A stretch of 64,000 bases of DNA from assembly GCA_016713535.1 (NCBI GenBank), contig JADJOY010000028.1, positions 62,001-126,000 of the forward strand, given 5' to 3'. Below the pieces are notes generated by a model. The model had not been told where the DNA came from, did not search any database, and saw only the letters and a program-made list of their open reading frames with translations. This DNA is from Deltaproteobacteria bacterium (GTDB lineage: Bacteria; JADJOY01). This document shows positions 36,804-45,919 of the stretch, piece by piece. Each line of letters starts with the position of its first letter. Position 1 is the stretch's first letter. A program made the position numbers and the translations under genes.

Positions 36804-37210
36804 ATGTCGTTCGCGATGACGAAGGACGAACGCGAAGCGTTCCTGGCCGAGACCCACGTCGCCGTCCTGAGCGTGGCCGAGGAAGGACGGGGCCCCTCTC
36901 CTTGCCGGTCTGGTACAGCTACGAGCCCGGAGGCGACGTCCGCGAACCGGGCGCAACACGAAGAAGGCCGCGCTGATCCGGAAGGCCGGCCGTGAGCCTC
37001 CTCAGACCGAGACGTCGCCCTACAAGTACGTGAGCATCGAGGGCCGGTCGGGATCGACGAGCACGCGTCAACAACGCTGGGAACGCTCGATGGCGATCCC
37101 GCTATCTGGGCGAAAGCGCGGCCCGAGAGCACCGAAGACCAGCGGGCCGAGAGCGTTCTCGTGATCCTCACCCCGAGCGGTGGATCACCGTCGACTACGC
37201 GAAGGAGTAG
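36804..37210 (+). pseudogene. PPOX-family (pyridoxamine/F420 oxidase-like) protein, broken
   Basis: A good ribosome-binding site (GGAGGTGACG) precedes MSFAMTKDEREAFLAETHVA and then VLSVAEEGRGP, the start of FMN- or F420-binding PPOX split-barrel proteins. Further blocks appear in other frames: PVWYSYEPGGDV, TKKAALIRKAGR, TETSPYKYVSIEG and ERWITVDYAKE before the stop. Several small deletions separate them, so the gene is either heavily miscalled or truly dead. Confidence 0.65.
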
Positions 37211-37333
37211 GCGGACCAAGGGGCCGAGAGCACCCGCCCGCGCTCACGCCGCGGCGATGGAGCGCCGCGGCGAGCCGACGCGGCGGGCGGGGGGAACCGG
37301 CCGCGTCGCTCGACGGCAAATCCGGGTCCGCCG

Positions 37334-37702
37334 CTACGGCGCGCGCGTGCCACCGCTCGCGGGCGTCTGGATGTACCCCGGCGTGGGTGGCGAGCGTGGC
37401 GACGGAGGCGGCGGGGGCGTGACGCATTTGGTCGTGTCGGCGGTGCTGCAGCACTTGCCGTTCTTGATCTTGCCGGCCTCCTTCCCGCCTCCCGTCTTGT
37501 CGAGGGTGCAGGCGGCCCCCTCGGTGCCGCTCGCGGGCTGGGTCGGGTTGTCCGCCGCTCGCGCCGGGCTGGAGCAGACAGCCAGCAGCACCGCCAGCGC
37601 CAGCGAGGCGATGCCGACGTCGGCCCGCCACGGGTGGGCCGATGCGCTCGGCGTGGCGCAAACCCTGCCGCTCTCCGAGCGGTACGTTTCGAGTTCGTTC
37701 AC
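37334..37702 (-). CDS. small exported protein with proline-rich tail
   Basis: This 122-residue protein has a GTG start, a signal sequence (GIASLALAVLLAVCSSPARA), a cysteine-containing core (CTLDKTGGGKEAGKIKNGKC followed by C) and a tail of PPPPPSPRSPPTP. It lies at the end of the minus-strand envelope gene run with the next three genes. No family is recognised. Confidence 0.5.
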   Translation of the reverse strand: MNELETYRSESGRVCATPSASAHPWRADVGIASLALAVLLAVCSSPARAADNPTQPASGTEGAACTLDKTGGGKEAGKIKNGKCCSTADTTKCVTPPPPPSPRSPPTPGYIQTPASGGTRAP

Positions 37703-37782
37703 GGGAGCTCCCACGGTCCCTCGCAGCGAGCCGAGAGGATCCGTCGTTCGAGTTCGACGAAGATCGCCATCGGATCCAGCTC

Positions 37783-38217
37783 TCAACGCGACGGATGGAT
37801 CGGCGGCACGGTCGGCGGCGTGGTCGGAGGCGTGACCGGCGTGGAGCCCGGCGTGAGCTTCGGTAGCGTCCCGACGTTCGGCGACAAGGTCGGCGTGGTC
37901 ATCGCTGCCGCTCCCTTGTCCTCGCACTTCACGCCGAGATAGTCGCCCGGCCCCGAGATCTTCCCGTCTTTGCTCAGGCAGTGGTCGTTGGGGCGCGTCC
38001 CGTTGACCGTCCCGTTCGACTGGACCCCGCAGTACGACGCGCTGAACTCCGGCAACGTGCCCGAGTACTGCTGCCCCATCTGCGTGAACGTGCAGGTGCA
38101 CGAGCACTTCCGGAGCGCCTGCTGATTGGGCTGCTGTGCGGCCGCGATCGCGGCGAACGCGACCACCGAGCCGAGAGCCGACGCTGGGATTCCCAGCCAC
38201 TTCGTTGACGTTCGCAT
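37783..38217 (-). CDS. small exported cysteine- and proline-rich protein
   Basis: This 144-residue protein has a signal peptide (ALGSVVAFAAIAAAQQ) and a core with five or six cysteines (KCSCTCTFTQMGQQYSG, ASYCGVQSNG, DHCLSKDGK). The C-terminal stretch is rich in Thr and Pro (TPPTTPPTVPPIHPSR). It is similar in layout to the downstream 37334-37702 gene, suggesting related secreted or wall-spanning linker proteins. The function is unknown. Confidence 0.55.
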   Translation of the reverse strand: MRTSTKWLGIPASALGSVVAFAAIAAAQQPNQQALRKCSCTCTFTQMGQQYSGTLPEFSASYCGVQSNGTVNGTRPNDHCLSKDGKISGPGDYLGVKCEDKGAAAMTTPTLSPNVGTLPKLTPGSTPVTPPTTPPTVPPIHPSR

Positions 38218-38415
38218 CGTCCCCCTCTTGGGATGGTGTTGACCTCGACGGGCCTCCCCGGTCATCGGGATCGCCCCGTCTCGTCTCGTGTTCATGTCGA
38301 GCTTCAGGCCGGAGGTCGTCGCGGCCGTCACTTCGGAGATCGGAAACGGGCGGCGAAAGACGACACCGGGCACTCGAAGATCGGCGGCGAGCGGGTGCTG
38401 CCGATCCGAGCCGCC

Positions 38416-39846
38416 TCAGGGCGAAGCGGGCACCGCGGCCGGGCCCGGCTCGCTCGCCTGGGGCGGCGCGACGGCCCCGTCCACCTCGAGCTTCCGCCAC
38501 TCGGACTCGGTGATCGGCGTCCGCTGCGCGCCGAGACCGACGACTCGCCACCACAGCGCGCCATCCGAGCCGACGAACGCCTCGAGCCCTGGTGCCGTCC
38601 GATAGCTCGTCGCCCCGGCACCGACCAGCGCGAGCGCGTGGATCGGCGCCTGGTCCCCGTCGGCGCTTTTCACGTCGACTCGCTGGGCGCGTACGTCGGG
38701 CGCCGCCGACCAGCGCAGCTCGACGCTCTCGCCGCGACCGAACCTGGCCCCCGCCGACGGCGCGAGGAGGCGAACCCCACCAGCGGCGGGATCGCCTGCG
38801 CCTCGCGCCCCAGCCCCCACCACGTAGTAGCGAAGCGGAGGGATCGGGAATCCGGCGACGGCGCCGGTGTGGACGATGCCGTTCCCCGCGCCGACCTGCT
38901 CGAGGTTGGTATCGGCCTCCTTGTCGTCGCTCGCCTCGATCCGCAGCAAGAGCTGGTAGGTGCCCTCGGCGTCGGTGGGGATGCGTTGCGGGCTCGGCCC
39001 GCGGAGCTCGTAGCGACCGGTGGGCGGGAGGAACACGTTGAACCGCTCGAGCTCGGAGAAGCGGCGCTGTGTCGCGCGTTCGTCGATCGGCAGGCTGCCC
39101 TCGGTCCGCAGGTCGTTTTCGGTGGGCCCCTCCTCGCCTGGACGGACGATCTCCCACCGCCCCTTGAGCCGGCCAGTGCCGTTGTAGTGGAGGATCGCGC
39201 GGACCGACGGCGCCGGCTGTCCCTGGCGAATCGACGGCACCGGGTGGTCCTCCAGGAACGTGATCTTCACGTCGGTGATGGCGAGCGGCACTCGCGCGCC
39301 GCCAGCCGTAAGGCGGCAGGTGACGGGCACGAACTCGTCGGGCCCGCCGGCCCGGCTCTGGAAGCGGCGCACGTAGAAGAAGGCCGACGGCTGCCCGCGC
39401 TGGGCGTCCTGGTAGGCGCGCCGCGCCACCGACGGCGGGATCGTCATGACGTCGGTGAAGGACGTGGTGCCGTGGAGCCGCGATTGATCGAAGCGCGCGG
39501 GGAGCTGGCCGAAGATCGTCGCCGGATCGCACTTGAGACCGACGTCCGGCTCGGCCGGGACAACCGCGCCACACCAGATGCCTTCGGCCGGCGTCTGCTC
39601 GCGTAGCTCGCCGAACGTCAGGAAGGCGCTCGTCGCGCCCTGGCTGCGCACGTTGACGCCGGTCGGGTTGACGCGGACCGCGTGGGCGGGCTGTCCACCC
39701 CAGACGAGGAGCAGCGCGAACGTGGAGAAGAGCGTGAGGCGGCCGGCCGCTCTGGGTAGGGTCGCCTGAGATCGGCGCGAACTGCGAGCCGCTTGCCCCG
39801 TGAACCACCCGCACAGGGTGGGCGCCGGTCCGCCAACGAAGCTCAT
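38416..39846 (-). CDS. exported hypothetical protein of the envelope cluster
   Basis: This is an intact 476-residue protein with start MSFVGGPAP and a hydrophobic export signal (LTLFSTFALLLVWGGQPAHA). The mature region begins VRVNPTGVNVRSQGATSAFL and has beta-sandwich segments, ending in a fibronectin/Ig-like stretch (GESVELRWSAAPDVRAQRVD). No enzyme motif is visible. The gene starts 7 bases after the stop of the upstream barrel gene, so the two are probably made and used together. Confidence 0.6.
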   Translation of the reverse strand: MSFVGGPAPTLCGWFTGQAARSSRRSQATLPRAAGRLTLFSTFALLLVWGGQPAHAVRVNPTGVNVRSQGATSAFLTFGELREQTPAEGIWCGAVVPAEPDVGLKCDPATIFGQLPARFDQSRLHGTTSFTDVMTIPPSVARRAYQDAQRGQPSAFFYVRRFQSRAGGPDEFVPVTCRLTAGGARVPLAITDVKITFLEDHPVPSIRQGQPAPSVRAILHYNGTGRLKGRWEIVRPGEEGPTENDLRTEGSLPIDERATQRRFSELERFNVFLPPTGRYELRGPSPQRIPTDAEGTYQLLLRIEASDDKEADTNLEQVGAGNGIVHTGAVAGFPIPPLRYYVVGAGARGAGDPAAGGVRLLAPSAGARFGRGESVELRWSAAPDVRAQRVDVKSADGDQAPIHALALVGAGATSYRTAPGLEAFVGSDGALWWRVVGLGAQRTPITESEWRKLEVDGAVAPPQASEPGPAAVPASP

Positions 39847-39853
39847 CGCCACC

Positions 39854-42045
39854 TCACGAGATTCCAAGCGACGCCCCCAGGCTGACCGACCAACCCTCGA
39901 TGCGCTGGTCGATCTGGAAGATCTCGTCTCGCTGATCGCCGTGGATGCGCACGTGACGGACGAAGAAGCGCGACGCCACACCGTCCACGACGTCGTAGCC
40001 CTGCGAGAGCTCGAGCGAGAGCTCGTGATTTCGGGTGCGCGTCGTGTCGCGCTCGTCACCGCCGAACGTGACGCTCCCGGCTGCGGCCAACCCGGCGTCC
40101 TGCCACGGCACGAGCGAGGCGTTGAAGCCGACCCGCTGGGTGTCGTCGGTGCGATCGAGCTCGCGGTTGCGCGCGCTCTCGAGGGTGTAGTCGAGGCCGA
40201 GCGACACCTCGAGCACCGGGCTCCACGAGCCCGCCACCGTGTGGACCCGGTTGACGAGGTCCGCGCGGTCCCGCTCCGTCTGGCGGTTGTTCTGGTCCGA
40301 GACGCCGTACTGATAGCCGACGCTCCACCCTTCCCCCGCCCAGCGCACGCCGGGACCGTGCACCGTGCTGATCTGGTCGGGGACCTGCGACTCGTTGAAG
40401 CTGCCGTCCGGCGGCAACGAGGTTCCGTACTGGTGGATCCACGTCACGCCGTAGTCGAACGCGGGCCACCACGGCTCGAACTCTCCCGGCGTGCCGAGCC
40501 ACGACTCCGTAGGCACCGTCAGCGCGGCGGAAGCTTGCCGCGTGCGTGTCGTGAGGAGCGAGCGAACCTCCCCCAAGTTGTCGTGCGCGAGGGTGCCGCT
40601 CAGCACCAGCGAGAGGTCCCCGGCGGAGCCCTGGAGCGCCACCCCGTGCTGCTCGAGGTCCGCGAGGGTCGTGGCGCCGATGCTGCGGAAGAGCGGCTCG
40701 ACGCGCTCGGCCTGATACGAGATCGTCAGGCCGACCGGCCGCGTCTCGGTGAGCTGCCAGTCGCGCACCAGGTCGTAGGCGGCGTCCAGGTAGAGGGCGC
40801 TTCGAGTAGCCGCGCGGGTCGGCACCACCGCCAGCCCCTGGTCGAGGAGCGGGTCGGAGGGGTTGTCGAACCGGCTGCGCGTGAAGCCGCCGTCCACGCG
40901 TAGCCGCGACGCGGCGTCGTTGGCGACGACCCGCACGCTTCCCTCGAAGCTCGCTTCCGCGTCGGTCACCGACGCCTGGTTGAAGTCGTCCGCCGGGCGG
41001 GACTGCGCCCCGAGGAGGCTGCCCTCGACGCGGACCGCTCCCCACTCCTCGATCGTATGTCCGAGCCCCAGTGTTCCGCTGAAGACGCGGTTGTGACTCT
41101 CCTGGAAGCCGGTGAAGTTCGACCACCCGACGATGCTCTGCGCGTTGCCGCCGGCAAGCGTCAGGTCGCCGATCGTGGAGAGGGGCACATGCAGGGTGGC
41201 GCCCCGCGACCCGAAGCCGTTCACGAGGTGCCGGCTGGCGCCGTAGGCGAACGAGCCGACCGTCACCGTCGAGCCCCACTTCTGTACGCTTAGCGAGTAG
41301 TCGGCGAGGTCCAGGCGTGGCGCGTCCTCGCCGTCGGTCGGCGCGCGCAGCGCGTCCTGCGCGTGCGTGGTCCCCTGCACGCTCATGACGCCGCCGGCCG
41401 CGAAGTCGTCGCGGCGCAGGACACCGGCGCCGTCGGCGCGCAGCGGCCAGTCGGCGAAGGTGTCGCGCACGCCGGTGCCCGGTTCGGGCGGGGGGGACGT
41501 GTGGGATGCCACCTGCGACTGGACACCGAGCGCGAGCGTGGGCCGGAGGTCGGCGCTCTCCCACGCCAGACCTGCGAACGTGACGAGCACCCGCAGCGGC
41601 AGGTGGGCGAGCTCGGTCCACGACCCATCGGCCCCACCAGCGCGACCACGATCTCGGTCTCGCCGGCGGGCAGCGGGACGGCGCTGCCGTCGTAGCGCAG
41701 CCGATCGCCCACGGGCGTGAAGAGTCCGGTGACGTCGGTCTCGCCGAAGCGCACGCCGACCGTGCCCTGCTCGGGAACGGGCCAAGGCGTGACGCCGATC
41801 TCGAGGGTGAAGTCGGTGGCGACCCAGGAGTCGCTACCGGCGTTCTTGGACACGGCGAAGGCCGGCGGTGCAGTGGCCTCGGCAGCGGCCGGCGCGATCG
41901 AGTCGTCGGATCTCGCGTCGTCGACCCAGGTGCAGTACGCGAGGATCGCCACGATCGCGCTCGCGACCGCGCTCGCCCGCGAGCGTCGCACCGGCGTCGG
42001 GCCGGTCCGTCGATCGCGGAAAGGCGCAGGGCCTGGATCGGTCAT
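39854..42045 (-). CDS. outer-membrane beta-barrel protein with N-terminal periplasmic domain, one frameshift
   Basis: The repaired product is about 730 residues. A hydrophobic export segment (VASAIVAILAYCTWVDDARS) is followed by a beta-sandwich domain (ATDFTLEIGVTPWPVPEQGT). A long region of alternating amphipathic strands ends in VRHVRIHGDQRDEIFQIDQR and GWSVSLGASLGIS, typical for outer-membrane barrels. The frame changes near 41630 after ALVGPMG, and one base joins the two halves. The start at 42045 (MTDPG) is chosen, with another ATG further upstream. It is the first gene of the minus-strand envelope run and is divergent from the ECF sigma factor gene. Confidence 0.65.
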
Positions 42046-42330
42046 GCGCGCCGCGTGGTGGGTGAGTGAGCTGGCGAGGCCGTGCGCATTCATCACGGCC
42101 ACCCCGAGGCGGCGGGTCGGCCGCCGCTACTCCTTCAATCGCAACCCGTGGGGGAAAGACGACAGGTGTGAGTGACGAATCACGGCTCCGACGCCTCGAG
42201 CGCTCGCGGCCAGCCGAGGCCGCGCGCCGGCTCGGGTTGAGGGCACGCGCCAACTGATTCACAATGCTCGCGCCCTCGCCGGCCGCCCCTCCCCCACGAT
42301 CTCTTCCTCCGAACCCAGGCCCCGATCCAC

Positions 42331-42906
42331 TTGCTGCCGTCCGTCGCATCGCTGGTGACCGCGGTCGAGAGCCACGAGCCCCGGGCCGTGGAGGCGCTCT
42401 TCGCGGCGCTCTACAAGGACCTCCGCCGGGTCGCGAACCGCGAGCTGGGACGGCTCGGTCAGGGCGCCACGATCAGCCCCACGACCGTGCTCCACGAGGC
42501 CTACCTCGACATGGCCGCCCGCGACGGCGTCGCGTTCCCCGACCGGCCGCGCTTCCTGCGCTACGCCTCGCGGGTCATGCGCGGGCTCATCATCGACCAC
42601 GCGCGCAGCCGGCACGCGCTGAAGCGCGGCGGCGGGATCGAGATCACCGCGCTCGACAACGACCTGCACGGCGCCGAGATCGACTCCCGCGAGGCCGAGC
42701 GTCTCGCCGCCATCGGGGTCGCCCTCGACCGGCTCGGCGAGTCCGACCCGGCGCTCGCCGAGGTGGTCGACCTAAAGTTCTTCTGCGGCTTCTCGTTCGT
42801 GGAGATCGCCGAGGCCCAGGGCATCGCCGAGCGCACGGTGCAGCGGCGCTGGGAAAAGGCGCGGCTCTTCCTGCACCACACCCTCGGCGCGGCCGCGCTC
42901 GAGTGA
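42331..42906 (+). CDS. ECF-type RNA polymerase sigma factor (kinase-associated group)
   Basis: This 191-residue protein with a TTG start has sigma region 2 (LYKDLRRVANRELGRLGQGA ... FLRYASRVMRGLIIDHARSR) and region 4 (ALAEVVDLKFFCGFSFVEIA ... GIAERTVQRRWEKARLFL). This sequence style is typical of ECF factors encoded next to Ser/Thr kinases, in which phosphorylation rather than an anti-sigma factor is thought to control activity. The kinase gene starts 4 bases after its stop. Confidence 0.88.
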   Translation: MLPSVASLVTAVESHEPRAVEALFAALYKDLRRVANRELGRLGQGATISPTTVLHEAYLDMAARDGVAFPDRPRFLRYASRVMRGLIIDHARSRHALKRGGGIEITALDNDLHGAEIDSREAERLAAIGVALDRLGESDPALAEVVDLKFFCGFSFVEIAEAQGIAERTVQRRWEKARLFLHHTLGAAALE

Positions 42907-42910
42907 CGCC

Positions 42911-45679
42911 GTGGTCGCGGAGCTCGGGGACGGGTGGTGGGCGGTCGCCAGCCCGTTGCTCGACGAGGTCCTCGAGCTGGCGGAGCCCGAGCGGACGCGC
43001 TGGCTCGCGGCGCTGCGTGAGCGCGACCCGGGCACGGCCGACCTCGTCGAGAGCCTGCTCGCCGAGCAGCGTGCGATCGACGCCGAGGGCTTCCTCGAGT
43101 CGCGCCTGCCTCTCCTGCCGGCCCCGCAGGCGTTGGAGGAGCCGATCGCGGGCCAGGTCGTCGGCGCCTACACGCTGGTGGCCCCGCTCGGCCAGGGCGG
43201 CATGGGCGTGGTGTGGCTCGCGAGCCGGAACGACGGCCGCTTCGAGCGCCACGCCGCGGTCAAGCTCCTCCATGCCGCGCGCGTCGGGCGTGGCGCCGAA
43301 GAGCGCTTCAAGCGCGAGGGTGCGGTGCTCGCGCGCCTCACGCATCCGCACATCGCCGGCCTCGTCGACGCCGGCGTCACCGCGGGTGGTCAGCCCTACC
43401 TGATCCTCGAGCACGTCCGCGGCGAGCCCATCGACCGCTTCGCCGACGCAAGCCAGCTCGACCTCGCGGCGCGGCTCGCGCTGTTCCTCGACGTCCTCGC
43501 CGCCGTCGCCCACGCCCACGCGAACCTGATCGTCCACCGCGACATCAAGCCGTCGAACGTGCTGGTGCGCGAAGACGGCGAGGTGAAGCTCCTCGACTTC
43601 GGGATCGCGAAGCTGCTCGACGAGTCGTCGGAGGGCGGCGCGGCCAGCCACCTCACCCGGGACTGGGGTGGCGCGATGACTCCCGCCTACGCCGCACCAG
43701 AGCAGCTCGTCGACCAGCCCGTCACCACGGTCACCGACGTCTACGCGCTCGGTGTCCTGCTCTACGTGCTGCTCACCGGGCGCCACCCAATACATGAGGT
43801 CGCGGCAACGCCCGCCGAGGTCCTGCGCGCCGCGCTCGAGGTGGAGTTTCCGCCGCCGTCCGCGGTGGTGATCGCAGGGGGATCCGATGCGGCGACGGCC
43901 GTCGACGCCGCTTCGCGCCGCGGAACCACCCCCAGCAAGCTGACGCGTGCCCTGCGGGGCGATCTCGACACCATCGTCGCCAAGGCGCTCAAGAAGGACC
44001 CGGGGGAGCGCTACGGCTCGGTCGCGGCCTTCGCCGACGACCTTCGTCACTACCTCGCGAACGAGCCGATCACGGCGCGCGCAGACACCTTCGCTTACCG
44101 CGCGGCGAAGCTGGTCCGCCGCAACCCGGTCGCGGTGGCCCTGGCGACGCTGGCGGTCCTCACGACGCTCGGCGGCGCGCTCGGCACCGCGGTCCAGGCA
44201 CGTCGGGTACGGGTGCAGCGCGACTTCGCGCTGCGCCAGCTCTGGCGCGCCGAGGCGATCAACGACCTGGACGTGTTCTTGCTCTCCGACGCCGCCCCCT
44301 CGGGCAAGCCCTTCACGGTGAGCGAGCTCCTCGCGGACGCGGAGCGCATCGCCGAGCGCCAGCACGGCGACGACACCGTGGGCCACGTCGAGCTCTTGCT
44401 CTCGATCGGAGACCAGTACCTCACGCTCGACGAGGACGCGAAGGCCCGCCGGCTCCTCGAGCGGGCCCATGCGTCGGCGCGTGCCGTCCACGAACCATCC
44501 ACCCGCGCCCGTGCCGCGTGCGCGCTCGCGGGTGCGCTCGCCCGCGCGGGTGAGCACGATCGCGCGGAAGCGCTGATCGCCGAGGGCCTCGCCGAGCTGC
44601 CCGAAGAGGTCACCTTCGTGCTCGACCGTGTGAGCTGCCTGCGCAACGCCAGCGCGGTCGCGGAGCACCGCAACGCCGTCCAGCAAGCGATCGAGCGCAC
44701 CCAGACCGCGCAGCGTGTGCTCGCGTCGGCGCCGCTTCGCTCCGAGCTCGTCGAGCTGCGCCTCTACATGGACCTGGCCGAGCACTTCCGCGGCGCCGGC
44801 CGGCATCGCGAGGCGTGCGTCGCGTTCGAGCAGGCGTCGCGCCGGCTCGAGGCCCTCGGTCGCGACGAGACCCAGACCGCCGGCACGCTCTACAACAACT
44901 GGGGCATGGCGCTCTTCGGCCTCGGGCATCCGCTCGAGGCTGAACCCATCCTCCGCCGCGCGATCGAGCTGTCGAGCAGCGACGCGAACGAGGAGAGCGT
45001 GTCTCCGATGTTGCTCCTCAACTACGGCTGGGTGCTACGCGACCTGGCGCGCGCTCACGAAGGGTTGCGATACGCCGAGCGCGCCAAAGCGGGAGCGCGC
45101 CGCGCCGGCGACCGGGTCGTGATCCACCAGGCGCTGATCGTGAAGGCGACGAGTCACAACGAGCTGAACCAGCCCGACCAGGCGGAAGCCGCGCTCGCCG
45201 AGCTCGAGCCGATCCTGGCCCGCGAGGTTTCGGAGAATCACCCAGGCCACGCAGCGATCCGCCTCGAGCGCTCGTACGTCGCCGAGGCGCGCGGGAATCT
45301 GGAGGAGGCGAGGACCCAGATCGACGCCGCGCTCGCGATGATGGACGCCTCGGTCGCGGCGGGAGGAGCAGGGACCGAGTTCATCCCGACGCTCCTCGTG
45401 CGCCGCGCGGACCTGGCCATCGAGCGCGGGCGGCCCGGCGACGCCGTGGCGGACGCGCGACGCGCGGTCGATGCGATCACCGCCGCGATCGGACCGGATG
45501 GCTTCAGCCGCGGGCTCGGATCGGCCTACCTCACCCTGGCGCGCGCCCTCGATGCCCAGGGAGATCGCGACGCAGCGCACTCGGCCGCGCGGGTCGCCAC
45601 GACTCAGCTCGAGAAGGCGCTCGGCGGCGACCATCCCAAGACCCGCGCCGCACGGAAGCTCCTCGACCGGTCCGCGTAG
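42911..45679 (+). CDS. membrane Ser/Thr protein kinase with TPR-like sensor region
   Basis: This is an intact 922-residue protein with a GTG start. A short N-terminal helical region leads to a Hanks-type kinase domain (about residues 85-380). It has the GQGGMGVVWLA loop, Lys118 (AAVKLL), HRDIKPSN with Asp211 and Asn216, DFG at 229-231 and an APE in YAAPEQ. A single transmembrane helix lies at about 406-429 (VAVALATLAVLTTLGGALG). A long periplasmic helical-repeat region of TPR type follows. It probably senses an extracytoplasmic signal and phosphorylates the co-encoded sigma factor. Confidence 0.92.
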   Translation: MVAELGDGWWAVASPLLDEVLELAEPERTRWLAALRERDPGTADLVESLLAEQRAIDAEGFLESRLPLLPAPQALEEPIAGQVVGAYTLVAPLGQGGMGVVWLASRNDGRFERHAAVKLLHAARVGRGAEERFKREGAVLARLTHPHIAGLVDAGVTAGGQPYLILEHVRGEPIDRFADASQLDLAARLALFLDVLAAVAHAHANLIVHRDIKPSNVLVREDGEVKLLDFGIAKLLDESSEGGAASHLTRDWGGAMTPAYAAPEQLVDQPVTTVTDVYALGVLLYVLLTGRHPIHEVAATPAEVLRAALEVEFPPPSAVVIAGGSDAATAVDAASRRGTTPSKLTRALRGDLDTIVAKALKKDPGERYGSVAAFADDLRHYLANEPITARADTFAYRAAKLVRRNPVAVALATLAVLTTLGGALGTAVQARRVRVQRDFALRQLWRAEAINDLDVFLLSDAAPSGKPFTVSELLADAERIAERQHGDDTVGHVELLLSIGDQYLTLDEDAKARRLLERAHASARAVHEPSTRARAACALAGALARAGEHDRAEALIAEGLAELPEEVTFVLDRVSCLRNASAVAEHRNAVQQAIERTQTAQRVLASAPLRSELVELRLYMDLAEHFRGAGRHREACVAFEQASRRLEALGRDETQTAGTLYNNWGMALFGLGHPLEAEPILRRAIELSSSDANEESVSPMLLLNYGWVLRDLARAHEGLRYAERAKAGARRAGDRVVIHQALIVKATSHNELNQPDQAEAALAELEPILAREVSENHPGHAAIRLERSYVAEARGNLEEARTQIDAALAMMDASVAAGGAGTEFIPTLLVRRADLAIERGRPGDAVADARRAVDAITAAIGPDGFSRGLGSAYLTLARALDAQGDRDAAHSAARVATTQLEKALGGDHPKTRAARKLLDRSA

Positions 45680-45698
45680 GTCCGACCAAACCGCGACC

Positions 45699-45759
45699 GG
45701 ATCGATCGCACTGGAGGGCCGCGCTCCGTCGCGGCCGCCGGAGCGGCCGCGATCCGCAG
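45699..45759. repeat. REP-like palindromes, family 1
   Basis: GGATCGATCG and CTGGAGGGCCGCGCTCCGTC repeat the palindrome seen at 9938, followed by an adjoining GCGGCCGCCGGAGCGGCCGC hairpin. It lies between the convergent kinase and phosphoesterase genes and could end both transcripts. Confidence 0.75.
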
Positions 45760-45919
45760 GGTTGGGGTTCGCGACGGTCGCCTTTCGTCGGCGATCAATC
45801 GCGGTCCTCGCCGCCCAGGTACTCCGCGAGCTCGCGACGCGCGACGTGCGGCCGTCCTGCGTGCTCACCGTAGATTCGCATCGCCCCGACCGCGCGCTCG
45901 TGCTCGACGCGCGACGCGT

